NCBI GenBank assembly: GCA_903906315.1
Contig: CAIVJW010000213.1
Span: 1 to 34,682, forward strand
Direction: 5' to 3'
DNA from: an uncultured delta proteobacterium
GTDB lineage: Bacteria; Myxococcota_A; Polyangia; Polyangiales; Polyangiaceae
DNA: 34,682 nt
Part shown: positions 18,141 through 26,937 of the stretch, piece after piece
Layout: every line of letters starts with the position of its first letter
Numbering within the stretch: the first letter of the stretch is position 1
Notes under the pieces: generated by a model
Seen by the model: the letters and a program-made list of their open reading frames with translations, nothing else
Database searches by the model: none
What the model was told of the DNA's origin: nothing
Translations under genes and position numbers: made by a program

Positions 18141-19091
18141 ATGTCCCCCGCCCTCCGCGCCCTCGCGTTCGGCCTCGCGGTCCCCGCGTGCGGCGCGCCC
18201 GCTGCGCCGCCCGTGAGCCGCGCCGCTCCCCCGCCGGCCGCGTCGCCCGCGCCCTCGCCTGCGGCCTCGCCGCCCCTCGCGACCGCGCCCTCCCGCGCCG
18301 GCACCGCGTGCGGCGCGCTCGAATGCCGCCTGTTCGACGCGCCGGCCGACGCCTTCGCCGCCGTGCTCGCCCACGATCCCGTGGTCCTCGGCGTCGGCGA
18401 GGCCCACGCGCAGAAGGCCACCGAGGGCGTCGCTTCGGTCACCCGCCGCTTCACCGCCGAGCTGCTGCCGCAGCTCCAGGGGCGCGCGTCGGACCTGATC
18501 GTCGAGCTCATGATCCCGCCCAAGGGCTGCAAGCCCGAGGTGGAGCAGAAGGTGCGCGCCGAGCAGAAGCAGGTGACCGCGCCGCAGGCGGACGGAAACC
18601 AGGCCGAGTACGTCGCGCTTGGCGAGGCGGCGCGGGCGATCGGCGTCGTGCCCGACGGCCTCCGCCCGTCGTGCGCGGACCTCGACGACGTGGCGAAGGC
18701 GGGCGCCGACGCCGTGCCGCGCATGCTCGACATGATCGCGCGCCTCTCGGCGGCGAAGGCGAAGCAGCTGTTCGATCGGGACGCGGTGGTGTCTCCGGAG
18801 AAGCTCGTCGTGGTGTACGGCGGCGCGATGCACAACGACCTCGCGCCGCGCGCGGGGCGCGAGGGCTTCAGCTTCGGCCCCGCGCTCGCGGGCGTCACCG
18901 GCGACCGCTACCTCGAGCTCGACGTCTTCGTGCCGGAGTCGATCCAGGACACCGAGACGTGGCGGTCGTTCGCCTGGTACCCGCACTACGATCGGGCCGC
19001 GCACGGCAGCAAGACCGCGCTCTTCCGGGTCGGCCCGCGATCCTTCGTCCTCCTCTTCCCGAGGAGCGCGACGCCCGCCTCCGCGCGGTGA
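18141..19091 (+). CDS. ChaN/TraB-like lipoprotein
   Basis: The 316-residue product has a short lipoprotein signal ([10 protein letters not shown], Cys17) and an Ala/Pro spacer to about residue 50. The body begins with [18 protein letters not shown] and later has [17 protein letters not shown]. The Gly-Glu-x-His and Gly-x-x-H pair is the hallmark of the EreA/ChaN/TraB superfamily, which includes haem-binding lipoprotein ChaN and erythromycin esterase. In ChaN-like proteins a domain of this kind binds haem; in others the pair is catalytic. The His positions are present here, but the specific ligand cannot be told from sequence alone. The start is an ATG preceded by no clear Shine-Dalgarno sequence. 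The gene is divergent from the OmpA-like gene across 107 bases and is followed 79 bases later by murA. Confidence 0.7.
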   Translation: MSPALRALAFGLAVPACGAPAAPPVSRAAPPPAASPAPSPAASPPLATAPSRAGTACGALECRLFDAPADAFAAVLAHDPVVLGVGEAHAQKATEGVASVTRRFTAELLPQLQGRASDLIVELMIPPKGCKPEVEQKVRAEQKQVTAPQADGNQAEYVALGEAARAIGVVPDGLRPSCADLDDVAKAGADAVPRMLDMIARLSAAKAKQLFDRDAVVSPEKLVVVYGGAMHNDLAPRAGREGFSFGPALAGVTGDRYLELDVFVPESIQDTETWRSFAWYPHYDRAAHGSKTALFRVGPRSFVLLFPRSATPASAR

Positions 19092-19170
19092 TCTCCCGGC
19101 GCGCGAACGCGCGAACGCGCGCCGATCCGGACATTCGCCGCCGCCGCGCATTCGTGCGATAGCGGCCGCC

Positions 19171-20457
19171 ATGGACGTGATCCGCATCCGCGGCGGCAAG
19201 AGGCTCCACGGCGTGGTCCCGATCAGCGGCGCGAAGAACGCGGCGCTGCCCGTGCTCTGCGCGACCTTGCTCTCGGATGGCGAGAGCCTGCTGCGCAACG
19301 TCCCGAGGCTCCGCGACATCGAGACGACCGCGGCGCTGCTGCGCTTCCTCGGCCGCAACGTCGAGGTCGACACGCCCCTCGTGCGCGTGAGCGGCAACGG
19401 CGAGCCCAGGCCCGAGGCTCCGTACGAGCTGGTCAAGCAGATGCGCGCGAGCATCATGGTGCTCGGGCCGCTCGTCGCCCGCTACGGCCGCGCGAAGGTC
19501 TCGCTGCCGGGCGGCTGCCAGATCGGCACGCGCCCGGTGGACCAGCACCTCAAGGGCCTCGAGGCGCTCGGCGCGACGATCCGGATCTCGCGCGGCTACA
19601 TCGTGGCCGAGGCGCCCTCGCGCCTGCGCGGCAACGAGATCGTCTTCGACCTGCCGACGGTCACCGGGACCGAGAACCTGATGATGGCGGCGGCGCTCGC
19701 GAAGGGGAAGTCGACCCTCGTCAACTGCGCGCACGAGCCGGAGGTCGAGGAGCTCGCCCTCGTGCTCAACAAGATGGGAGCCCGCGTCAACGGCGCCGGC
19801 ACCGACGTGATCCAGATCGAGGGCGCCGACGAGCTCGCGCCGTTCGACCACGCGATCGTCTCCGACCGCATCGAGGCCGGCACGTACATGGTCGCGGTGG
19901 CAGCCGCGGGCGGCGACGTGCTGCTCGAGAACGCACCGCTCGAGCACCTCGAGGTGCTCGCCGTGAAGCTCCGCGCCGCGGGCGTCGAGATCAGCCGCGA
20001 GGGCACCGCCGTGCGCGTCCGACGCGACAAGCCGCTGCGCCCCGTCGACGTGACGACCGCGCCGCACCCGGGCTTCCCGACCGACATGCAGGCGCAGTTC
20101 ATGGTGCTCATGTGCCTCGCCGAGGGCACGAGCCGCATCGTCGAGACGATCTTCGAAAACCGCTTCATGCACGTGCCCGAGCTCGGCCGAATGGGCGCGC
20201 TCATCGACGTCGACGGTCACACCGCGCACGTCCACGGCGGCCGGCCGCTGTCGGGGGCGAAGGTCATGGCGACCGACCTGCGCGCGAGCGCGTCGCTCGT
20301 GATCGCGGGCCTCGTCACGGCCGAGGGCGAGACGGACGTGCAGCGCGTCTACCACCTCGACCGCGGCTACGATCACATGGAGCGCAAGCTCGCCGCGATC
20401 GGCGCCGACACGCAGCGCATCAAAGGCGACGAGCACATCAAGGGCGACGAGGCATGA
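19171..20457 (+). CDS. murA: UDP-N-acetylglucosamine 1-carboxyvinyltransferase
   Basis: This is a full-length (428 residue) cytoplasmic enzyme that transfers enolpyruvate from phosphoenolpyruvate to UDP-GlcNAc, the first committed step of peptidoglycan synthesis. Key residues are all visible: Lys22 in [11 protein letters not shown], the catalytic Cys116 in [16 protein letters not shown] (target of fosfomycin in this family) and Asp305 in [12 protein letters not shown]. The C-terminus has a short repeated [11 protein letters not shown] tail not usual for MurA. The ATG is preceded by GATAGCGG five bases upstream and by no Shine-Dalgarno sequence, so initiation may be leaderless. Its last bases overlap the hisG start as ATGA, so the two are co-translated. 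Confidence 0.97.
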   Translation: MDVIRIRGGKRLHGVVPISGAKNAALPVLCATLLSDGESLLRNVPRLRDIETTAALLRFLGRNVEVDTPLVRVSGNGEPRPEAPYELVKQMRASIMVLGPLVARYGRAKVSLPGGCQIGTRPVDQHLKGLEALGATIRISRGYIVAEAPSRLRGNEIVFDLPTVTGTENLMMAAALAKGKSTLVNCAHEPEVEELALVLNKMGARVNGAGTDVIQIEGADELAPFDHAIVSDRIEAGTYMVAVAAAGGDVLLENAPLEHLEVLAVKLRAAGVEISREGTAVRVRRDKPLRPVDVTTAPHPGFPTDMQAQFMVLMCLAEGTSRIVETIFENRFMHVPELGRMGALIDVDGHTAHVHGGRPLSGAKVMATDLRASASLVIAGLVTAEGETDVQRVYHLDRGYDHMERKLAAIGADTQRIKGDEHIKGDEA

Positions 20458-21113
20458 GCTCGGGCGCCGTGCGTCCCCTCACGATCGCCGTCCCGAAGGG
20501 GCGCATCCTCAAGGCGCTCGCGCCGCTGCTCGAGCGCGCCGGCGTCGACGCGGACGCCCTGCGCGAGAGCGACCGCCGCCTCGTGCGCGAGGCCGCCGGC
20601 GGCGCGCTGCGGTTCCTGTTCCTCAAGCCCGACGACGTGCCGACCTACGTCGAGTACGGCGCCGCGGACGCGGGGGTCTCGGGGCGCGACACGCTGCTCG
20701 AGCGCGCCTTCGACGTCTACTCGCCTATCGATCTCGGCATCGGCCGCTGCCGCCTCGTCGTCGCGGGCCCGCGCGGCGCCACGCCGCCCGATCTCCCGCG
20801 CGTCGCGACGAAGTACCCGCGCATCGCGGCGGCGCACTTCGCCAAGCAGGGCGTGCAGGCGGAGATCATCCAGGTCTCGGGGTCGGTCGAGCTCGCCCCG
20901 CTCGTCGGCCTGGCGCACCTCATCGTCGACGTGGTCGAGACGGGCACGACGCTGCGGGACAACGACCTCGAGATCCGCGAGGTCGTCACCGACGTGAGCA
21001 CCCTCTTCATCGCCAACCGCGCCTCGTGGAAGCTGAGATCGGCCGAGCTCGGGGGCCTGTGCTCACGCCTGCGGGCCGCCGTGATCGAGGCCCGCGCGCA
21101 GGCCGCGGGCTGA
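20454..21113 (+). CDS. hisG: ATP phosphoribosyltransferase, short form
   Basis: The enzyme joins ATP and PRPP, the first step of histidine synthesis. At 219 residues it is the short type, lacking the C-terminal ACT-like regulatory domain of long HisG. Visible motifs are [11 protein letters not shown] near the N-terminus, the substrate loop region [17 protein letters not shown], and the PRPP-binding [12 protein letters not shown] (Asp159-Thr166 region). Short HisG enzymes need the regulatory partner HisZ for full activity and feedback control, so a hisZ gene should exist elsewhere; none is in the window, nor any other his gene. The ATG overlaps the murA stop (ATGA), so its translation is probably coupled to murA. 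Confidence 0.95.
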   Translation: MSSGAVRPLTIAVPKGRILKALAPLLERAGVDADALRESDRRLVREAAGGALRFLFLKPDDVPTYVEYGAADAGVSGRDTLLERAFDVYSPIDLGIGRCRLVVAGPRGATPPDLPRVATKYPRIAAAHFAKQGVQAEIIQVSGSVELAPLVGLAHLIVDVVETGTTLRDNDLEIREVVTDVSTLFIANRASWKLRSAELGGLCSRLRAAVIEARAQAAG

Positions 21114-21174
21114 GCGAGGGTCCCTCCGCCGGCCGTCGGCGCAGGGCGGCTCGGCCGCCTCGACCAGGGATCGC

Positions 21175-21203
21175 CGTCGGCGCACGTGCCGACGTGATAG
21201 CAT
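21175..21203 (+). promoter_or_regulatory. inverted repeat next to a candidate -10 element, upstream of the histidine kinase
   Basis: The arms CGTCGGC and GCCGACG (21175-21181 and 21188-21194) flank the six-base spacer GCACGT. Four bases later TAGCAT (21198-21203) fits the TANNNT pattern, with 26 bases between it and the kinase ATG, enough for a leader with the Shine-Dalgarno site. The repeat could be an operator. It could also be a weak terminator for hisG. Confidence 0.35.
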
Positions 21204-21229
21204 CGGCTCCGGGGAGGGAGGCCGCGAGA

Positions 21230-22768
21230 ATGGCCACGAACGAAGGCGATCCGCAGGTGGACCTGGCCGAGGTCGCGGACGCTCACGGAGGCGGCATGGT
21301 CGTCGCCGACGTCGACGGCCGGCTCACGTGGCAGAGCCCGGGCGCCGAGCGCCTGCTCGGGATCGAGGTCGGCAGCGATCTCGCGGCGTGGTGCGCGCGC
21401 AGCCACCTGCGCAGGCCGGGCACGGACGCGCCCCTGCGCCTCGACGATCTGCTGTTCGTCAGCGCCCTGCGGGGGGATCCCAAGGGCGAGAGGGAATACG
21501 TCTGGGACCCGCCCGGCGCGCGCGCGGCCGCGTACCTGCGCGTCGCCGCGATCCCGATGCGCGGCCCGGGAGGCGACGTCACGGGCGCGGCCATCGTGCT
21601 GCGCGACGTCACCGATCAGCGCGTCACCGAGCAGCGCCTCGAGCTCGAGGAGCGCTTCTTCGCCGACGTCATCGACTGCATCGCCGACCCCATCTTCGTC
21701 AAGGATCGCGCGTATCGGTTCGCCCTCGTGAACCGCGCGCTCTGCGCGATGGTGGGGTTTTCCCGCGAGGAGCTCGTCGGCCGGACGGACTACGACTTTC
21801 TCCCGAAGGAGCAGTCGGACTTCTTCCGGCTCAAGGACGAGCAGATGTTCGTGACCGGGAGCCACGTGTCGATCGAGGAGGAGCCGATCACCGACGCGAC
21901 GGGCGCCGAGCACGTGCTCTCGACGATCAAGGCGCCGCTGCACGACGATCGAGGCGAGGTCAGCCACCTCGTCGGCATCATCCACGACATCACGCAGGCG
22001 AAGCGGGCGGCGGAGGCGCTCGAGCGCGCGAACCAGGCCCTCGCCGAGCGGGTCGCCGAGCGCGAGGCCGCCCTCGCGCAGCTCGCGGCCGTGAACCACG
22101 AGCTCGAGGCGTTCAGCTACTCCGTCTCGCACGACCTCCGCCAGCCGCTGCGGGCAATCGACGGCTTCAGCAAGGCGCTGATCGAGGACTACGGCCCGAC
22201 CCTGCCCGCCGAGGCGCGCGGCTACCTCGAGCGGGTGCGCGCGGGCACGGGCCGGATGGGCGACCTCATCGACGACTTGCTCGCGCTCTCACGGCTGAGC
22301 CAGATCGAGGTCGTCCGGACGCGGGTCGACCTGTCGGCCCTGACGCGCGAGGTGATGGCGGCGCTCCAGGCCGGCTCGCCCACGCGCGAGGTCGACGCCT
22401 TCGTGGACGAGGGCCTCGAGGTCGAGGCCGACCCCAAGCTCGTGCGGATCGTGCTCGAGAACCTCCTCGGCAACGCATGGAAGTTCACGGGCCACAAGGC
22501 GCGCGCGCGGATCGAGCTGCGGCGGTCCACGCCGGCGGGCGAGGCGCCTGCGACGTACGTGGTGCGAGACGATGGCGCTGGCTTCGACATGGCCTACGTC
22601 GCTAAGCTCTTCGGCGCTTTTCAGCGCTTGCACGGGGCGAGGGAGTTCGAGGGGACGGGCATCGGGCTCGCCACGGTCCAGCGGATCGTCCACCGGCACG
22701 GCGGGCGCATCTGGGCGGAGGGCGAGGTCGACGGGGGCGCGGAGTTCTACTTCACGCTGGGCTCGTGA
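21230..22768 (+). CDS. cytoplasmic sensor histidine kinase with two PAS domains
   Basis: The 512-residue kinase has no membrane segment. A first PAS-like domain occupies ~15-130 (GMVVADVDGRLTWQSPGAERL) and a second ~140-265 (CIADPIFVKDRAYRFALVNRA, then a PAC-type strand VGIIHDITQAK). A short coiled coil leads to the dimerisation domain with phospho-accepting His301 in SYSVSHDLRQPLRAIDGF. The ATPase domain has the N box ENLLGNAWKFTG, G1 DDGAGFDM and G2 GTGIGLATV. The HDLRQPLRAI motif is typical of phytochrome-like kinases that pair with small Rcp1-like regulators, and such a regulator is the next gene. The ATG at 21230 has GGGGAGGGAG nine bases upstream. The input signal is unknown; no haem or flavin motif was identified. 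Confidence 0.92.
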   Translation: MATNEGDPQVDLAEVADAHGGGMVVADVDGRLTWQSPGAERLLGIEVGSDLAAWCARSHLRRPGTDAPLRLDDLLFVSALRGDPKGEREYVWDPPGARAAAYLRVAAIPMRGPGGDVTGAAIVLRDVTDQRVTEQRLELEERFFADVIDCIADPIFVKDRAYRFALVNRALCAMVGFSREELVGRTDYDFLPKEQSDFFRLKDEQMFVTGSHVSIEEEPITDATGAEHVLSTIKAPLHDDRGEVSHLVGIIHDITQAKRAAEALERANQALAERVAEREAALAQLAAVNHELEAFSYSVSHDLRQPLRAIDGFSKALIEDYGPTLPAEARGYLERVRAGTGRMGDLIDDLLALSRLSQIEVVRTRVDLSALTREVMAALQAGSPTREVDAFVDEGLEVEADPKLVRIVLENLLGNAWKFTGHKARARIELRRSTPAGEAPATYVVRDDGAGFDMAYVAKLFGAFQRLHGAREFEGTGIGLATVQRIVHRHGGRIWAEGEVDGGAEFYFTLGS

Positions 22769-22800
22769 GGGGCGGCGGGCACGGAGGCGAGGTCGGTTCG

Positions 22801-23253
22801 ATGCGCGACAAGCTGATTCTCCTGGTGGAGGACAACCCGGACGACGAGGCGCTGACGCTCCGCGCGTTCAAGAAGAACAAGATCAAGAACGAGATCGTCG
22901 TCGCGCACGACGGCGTCGAGGCCCTCGACTTCCTCTTCGGCACCGGTCGGCACGCCGGCCGAGACCTCTCGGTGATGCCGGAGGTCGTGCTGCTCGATCT
23001 CAAGCTGCCGAAGCTCGACGGCCTCGACGTCCTCCGACGCATCCGCGCCGACCACCGGACGAACCTCCTGCCCGTCGTCGTGCTCACCTCGTCGAACGAG
23101 GAGAAGGACCTCGTCGACACGTACAGCCTCGGCGCGAACAGCTACATCCGGAAGCCGGTCGACTTCGTCGAGTTCACCGAGGCCGTCGGGCAGCTCGGCC
23201 TTTACTGGTTTCAGTTGAACCAGCCGCCTCCGCGACCGGGCAAGGGGGCGTGA
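22801..23253 (+). CDS. single-domain response regulator, Rcp1-like
   Basis: The 150-residue receiver domain has the acidic pair Glu10/Asp11 in LVEDNPDDEAL, phospho-accepting Asp66 in VVLLDLKLPKLDG, the switch Thr in VVVLTSSNEEKD and the conserved Lys in YIRKPVDF. There is no output domain. The insertion FGTGRHAG after helix 2 is usual for Rcp1-like partners of PAS or phytochrome kinases. The ATG at 22801 is chosen because GAGG lies eight bases upstream; a GTG at 22765 overlapping the kinase stop (GTGA) would add 12 Gly-rich residues. It most likely accepts phosphate from the preceding kinase and passes it on or acts by protein contact. It ends one base before the hybrid kinase start. Confidence 0.93.
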   Translation: MRDKLILLVEDNPDDEALTLRAFKKNKIKNEIVVAHDGVEALDFLFGTGRHAGRDLSVMPEVVLLDLKLPKLDGLDVLRRIRADHRTNLLPVVVLTSSNEEKDLVDTYSLGANSYIRKPVDFVEFTEAVGQLGLYWFQLNQPPPRPGKGA

Positions 23254-23254
23254 C

Positions 23255-25228
23255 GTGGAGCGAGGGGGACGACCGCTCCGGGTCCTGATCGTCGAGGACT
23301 CCGAGGACGACGCCGTGCTGCTCGTGCGCGAGCTGGAGCGCGGCGGCTACGAGGTCGCCTGCGAGCGCGTCGAGACGGCGGCCGAGATGGTCGAAGCGCT
23401 CGCCGCCCGCGAGTGGGACGCGGTCCTCTCGGACTTCTCGATGCCCAGTTTCAGCGCGCCCGCGGCGCTGGCGATCCTGCACGCCTCCGGGCGGGACCTG
23501 CCGTTCATCATCGTGTCGGGCACCATCGGCGAGGACGTCGCGGTCGCGGCGATGAAGGCGGGCGCGCACGACTACCTGACGAAGCGCAGCCTCGCTCGCC
23601 TCGTCGCGGCGGTCGAGCGCGAGCTGCGCGAGGCTGCCGAGCGCAAGGCACGCCACGCGGCGGAGGCCTCCCTCCGGGCGAGCGAGGCGCACCTGCGGGC
23701 CATCCTCGACAGCGCCCTCGACGCCATCCTGACGTTCGACCCGGCCGGCCGCATCGAGTCCGCGAACCCCGCAGCCGAGCGCGTGTTCGGCTGGACGGCG
23801 GCCGAGATCGTCGGCCGATCCTTCCACGACCTCGTCGTTCCGAGCCAGGGCGACGGCGACGGCGAGGCCACGCCGCGCGTGGTCGGCGCGCTGCGCCACC
23901 CCGGTGCTCGCGAGCTCGTCGGGCGGCGCCAGTCGGGGCAGCCGTTCCCGATGGACGTCGCCGTCAGCGCGATGCTCGGCAGCGAGCGGAGGCTCGGCAT
24001 CGCGATCGTGCGCGACGTGACCGAGCGCAAGGATCTCGAGGCGCAGGTCCGCCAGATGCTGCGGACCGAGACGATGGGGCGCCTCGCGGGCGGCATCGCG
24101 CACGACTTCAACAACCTCCTCGCGGTCATCCTGAGCTACGCGAACATCGCGCTGCGCGATCTCCCCCAGGGCACGCGCCTGCGCGCCGACCTCGAGGAGA
24201 TCGTGCAGGCCGGCCAGCGCGCCGCGGGCCTCACGCGGCAGCTGCTCACGTTCTCGCGGCGGCAGGTGCTCACGCCGCGCGTCCTCGGCGTGAACGAGCT
24301 CATCGCGGACATGAACCGGATGCTGCTGCGGCTCATCGGCGAGAACGTCGCCCTCGAGGTCGTGGCCGCGGGCGACCTCGGCACCGTGCGCGCCGATCGC
24401 GGGCAGCTCGAGCAGGTGCTGATGAACCTCGTCGTGAACGCGCGCGACGCGATGCCCGAGGGCGGCGCGGTGACGATCGCGACGGCCAACGCCCTCGTCG
24501 GCGAGGAGCGCGCCCGCCTCCACGGCGTCGCGCCCGGCGCCTACGTCGAGATCCTCGTCACCGACACCGGCGTCGGCATCGCGCCCGACGTGCTGCCGCA
24601 CTTGTTCGAGCCGTTCTTCACGTCGAAGGAGGCCGGCAAGGGCACGGGGCTCGGCCTCGCGACGACCAACGGCATCGTGAAGCAGTCGGGAGGCTTCCTC
24701 GAGGTCGAGAGCGACGTGGGCCGCGGCGCGCGCTTCGCGGTGTACCTGCCGCGCCTCGACGAGCCCGCCGAGCCCGCCCTCGCGGAGGAGCTCACGATGC
24801 CTCGCGGCCGCGAGACGGTGCTGGTGGTCGAGGACGAGCCGTCTCTGCGCGAGGTCGCCACCCGCGGGCTGCGCGATCTCGGCTACCAGGTGCTCGAGGC
24901 CGCCGATGGGTACGACGCCCTCCGCGTCGCGGACCGCTTCGGCGGGCCGATCCACCTGCTGTTGACGGACGTCGTGATGCCCGGGCTCGGCGGCCGCAAG
25001 CTCGCCGATCGGATGCGGGTCGTGCGCCCCGAGACGCGGGTCCTGTACACGTCGGGCTACACCGACGGCGCGTTCCTCGCGCAGAACGCCATCGAGCGAC
25101 CCAACGGGTTCCTCCAGAAGCCGTTCACCGTCGCCGCGCTCGCCCGCAAGGTCCGCGAGTCGCTCGACGATCCGGCCGCGCCCTCGCAGAGCGCGGCGGC
25201 GCCCCCTTCCGTCACGGTCGCGTCGTAG
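23255..25228 (+). CDS. hybrid histidine kinase, receiver-PAS-kinase-receiver
   Basis: The 657-residue cytoplasmic protein has five modules in order. A receiver spans 8-122 with Asp60 in AVLSDFSMP. A PAS domain spans ~140-258 (ILDSALDAILTFDPAGRIES). The dimerisation domain has His283 in GGIAHDFNNLLAVI. The ATPase domain has N box NLVVNARDAM at 391-400, G1 DTGVGI at 437-442 and G2 GKGTGLGLAT at 461-470. A second receiver spans 520-638 with Asp572 in LLTDVVMPG and Lys622. The HDFNNLL motif marks the NtrB-like kinase class often found in hybrid sensors. The GTG start follows the stop of the small regulator by a single base, so the three signalling genes are one operon. The N-terminal receiver lets other kinases, possibly the first in the operon, control this one. 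Confidence 0.93.
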   Translation: MERGGRPLRVLIVEDSEDDAVLLVRELERGGYEVACERVETAAEMVEALAAREWDAVLSDFSMPSFSAPAALAILHASGRDLPFIIVSGTIGEDVAVAAMKAGAHDYLTKRSLARLVAAVERELREAAERKARHAAEASLRASEAHLRAILDSALDAILTFDPAGRIESANPAAERVFGWTAAEIVGRSFHDLVVPSQGDGDGEATPRVVGALRHPGARELVGRRQSGQPFPMDVAVSAMLGSERRLGIAIVRDVTERKDLEAQVRQMLRTETMGRLAGGIAHDFNNLLAVILSYANIALRDLPQGTRLRADLEEIVQAGQRAAGLTRQLLTFSRRQVLTPRVLGVNELIADMNRMLLRLIGENVALEVVAAGDLGTVRADRGQLEQVLMNLVVNARDAMPEGGAVTIATANALVGEERARLHGVAPGAYVEILVTDTGVGIAPDVLPHLFEPFFTSKEAGKGTGLGLATTNGIVKQSGGFLEVESDVGRGARFAVYLPRLDEPAEPALAEELTMPRGRETVLVVEDEPSLREVATRGLRDLGYQVLEAADGYDALRVADRFGGPIHLLLTDVVMPGLGGRKLADRMRVVRPETRVLYTSGYTDGAFLAQNAIERPNGFLQKPFTVAALARKVRESLDDPAAPSQSAAAPPSVTVAS

Positions 25229-25238
25229 TCCGCGCGAG

Positions 25239-25260
25239 GCGTTCCGAACGCGGCTACGAT
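25239..25260 (+). promoter_or_regulatory. palindrome and candidate -10 element (TACGAT) upstream of a SUMF1-like gene
   Basis: GCGTTC and GAACGC (25239-25251) form a 13-base palindrome with one central base. Three bases later, TACGAT (25255-25260) is preceded by GC and ends six bases before the ATG at 25267. No Shine-Dalgarno sequence is present, so a leaderless transcript is likely. The palindrome may be an operator. It is short enough to occur by chance. Confidence 0.4.
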
Positions 25261-25266
25261 CGCGGC

Positions 25267-26493
25267 ATGCGTCCCCGCGCCCTCTCCGCGCCCCTCGCGC
25301 TCTCGCTGTGCCTCGCGCTCTCGCTCGCCCTCCCGGCGTGCAACCGGTCGCGCGAAGGAGGCGGCGAGAGCGGCGGGATCTTCGGCGGCGGACCGGCGAC
25401 CGGCGCGTCGTCGGGGTCGATCGGCCCGGTGGCGTCCGTCCCCGCGGGGTCGTTCCGCGCAGGCAGCCCGTGCGGCGCCACCCCGCGCATCACGAACGAG
25501 GAGCTCGTCGGACCGACGATCGCGATGGGATCGTTCTCGATCGACGTCTACCCGTACCCGAACGACCCGGTGAAGCCGGCGCGCGTGGACGTGTCGCGTG
25601 ACGAGGCCGAAACGGCGTGCACGGAGCGCGGCCGGCGGCTCTGCTCGGAGCTCGAGTGGGAGCGCGCCTGCAAGGGGCCGGCGAGCACGACCTTCGAGTA
25701 CGGCGGCGGCTACGACGCAGCGGCGTGCAAGGCGCAGCCGGACCTCCTGCCCGGCAAGCGCCCGAGGTGCGCGAGCGCGTTCGGCGTGAAGGACCAGCAC
25801 GGCCTCGTGTTCGAGTGGACGCGGAGCGCGTGGGGGCGCGGCACGGGCAGCGAGCTCGGCACCGTGCGCGGCGGTCCCGGCGGCGTGCTCCAGGCGCGGT
25901 GCGCGAACGGCCAGAGCCGCCCCCCGGGCACCCGCGCGCACGACCTCGGCTTCCGGTGCTGCGGGGGCCCGGTCGACCCGGCGATCGTCGATCTGAGCCT
26001 GCGCCACGAGGCGACGATCGTGGAGGAGCCCAGCGTCGAGGGCGGCCTCGGCGCCGCGATGCTCCGCGCGATGCCGAAGGATCACCAGAGCGTCGCCGGC
26101 GCGCGCGTGGGGTTCGAGAAGCTGTGGCGCTGGCACCCACGCGACAACGAGGAGCTCCTCGTGGGCCGCTGGACGTCGCGCCCGTCGGGCCCGGAGCCCG
26201 CCTCGCACGTGATCGCGGTGTTCAAGGTGTGCGGCGGCGTGCCGGCGCTGGTCGCCCACATGCGGGGCGCGGTCGCGGAGGTCGGCGCGCCCGGATCGGG
26301 AGCGGATCCGCAGCGCCTCGGCGCGCGGGTCGCGACGAGCCCCGACGCGGGCGAGCTGCGGATCAGCTACTCGTACGGCTCCGTCGGGGTCGAGCACCCG
26401 GACTGGGTCAAGCCCGGCGCGACGCTCCCCGCGGGCGCGCGGCCCACGATCGCGCAGCCGAAGGGCCCGATCATCGCGCCGAAGCGCCGCTGA
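25267..26493 (+). CDS. SUMF1/FGE-type lipoprotein
   Basis: The 408-residue protein has a lipoprotein signal (LALSLCLALSLALPAC, Cys25) and a Gly/Ser spacer. A formylglycine-generating-enzyme-like (SUMF1) domain spans about residues 58-240: SFSIDVYPYPNDPVKPARV, RRLCSELEWERACKGP, and the closing block DLGFRCC. The remaining ~165 residues contain no domain I can name. True FGE oxidises a sulfatase cysteine with two active-site cysteines. Here the expected RGGSW-type block reads RGGPGG and the catalytic pair is not clear, so enzymatic activity is doubtful; a binding role at the envelope is more likely. Two further SUMF1-like lipoproteins lie at 29180 and 33253. Four base pairs of context (GC before TACGAT) link its start to the leaderless pattern. 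Confidence 0.8.
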   Translation: MRPRALSAPLALSLCLALSLALPACNRSREGGGESGGIFGGGPATGASSGSIGPVASVPAGSFRAGSPCGATPRITNEELVGPTIAMGSFSIDVYPYPNDPVKPARVDVSRDEAETACTERGRRLCSELEWERACKGPASTTFEYGGGYDAAACKAQPDLLPGKRPRCASAFGVKDQHGLVFEWTRSAWGRGTGSELGTVRGGPGGVLQARCANGQSRPPGTRAHDLGFRCCGGPVDPAIVDLSLRHEATIVEEPSVEGGLGAAMLRAMPKDHQSVAGARVGFEKLWRWHPRDNEELLVGRWTSRPSGPEPASHVIAVFKVCGGVPALVAHMRGAVAEVGAPGSGADPQRLGARVATSPDAGELRISYSYGSVGVEHPDWVKPGATLPAGARPTIAQPKGPIIAPKRR

Positions 26494-26510
26494 CCGCGAT
26501 CGGCCCGCCC

Positions 26511-26538
26511 TTGACGGCCCGGGCCCGACCCTTAGCTT
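26511..26538 (+). promoter_or_regulatory. candidate sigma-70 promoter, TTGACG-16-TAGCTT
   Basis: TTGACG (26511-26516) and TAGCTT (26533-26538) are separated by 16 bases. The -10 element ends six bases before the GTG at 26545, which would then be the first codon of a leaderless mRNA. It is the only element in the series with a convincing -35 box. Confidence 0.55.
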
Positions 26539-26544
26539 CCCCCC

Positions 26545-26937
26545 GTGATCAAGCGCGTCCTCGGGAGCGGGTGGAGAAAGCGCCTGGCGGTCCCCGCCGT
26601 TTCGGCCACCCGCTGGAACGTCGCGCTCCTCGTGGCGATCATCGCCGACGCGATCGAGATCGGCGTCGCGCCCGTGTTCGGGGCGGGCGCGCTCTCGGTG
26701 CCGGACGACGTGCTCGACCTGGTGGTCGCGTTCGCGCTACTGATCGCGCTCGGACCGCGCCCTCGCCTCGCCCTGGCGCTCGCGATCGAGCTGGTCCCCG
26801 GCGTCACGCTGCTACCGACCTGGACGGCCGTCGTCCTGAGCCTGCCGCGCGCCCCGGCCGGCCTCCCCGAACCCAAGAAGGATCGCGCCTCGTGCAACAC
26901 CTCCGGATCGACGACGCCGAGGTCCGCTACGACGTGA
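26545..26937 (+). CDS. small membrane protein of unknown function
   Basis: The 130-residue product begins at a GTG. After a basic start (KRVLGSGWRKR) it has about three hydrophobic helices: NVALLVAIIADAIEIGV, VLDLVVAFALLIALG and LALALAIELVPGVTLLPTW. Acidic residues sit inside two of them (ADAIEI and AIELVPG), a pattern I recall from a widespread uncharacterised family of small membrane proteins, which I cannot name. The last ~15 residues overlap the start of the next gene by 46 bases in another frame and look like read-on sequence. The gene has its own promoter candidate and is probably co-transcribed with the hydrolase gene that follows. Confidence 0.7.
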   Translation: MIKRVLGSGWRKRLAVPAVSATRWNVALLVAIIADAIEIGVAPVFGAGALSVPDDVLDLVVAFALLIALGPRPRLALALAIELVPGVTLLPTWTAVVLSLPRAPAGLPEPKKDRASCNTSGSTTPRSATT

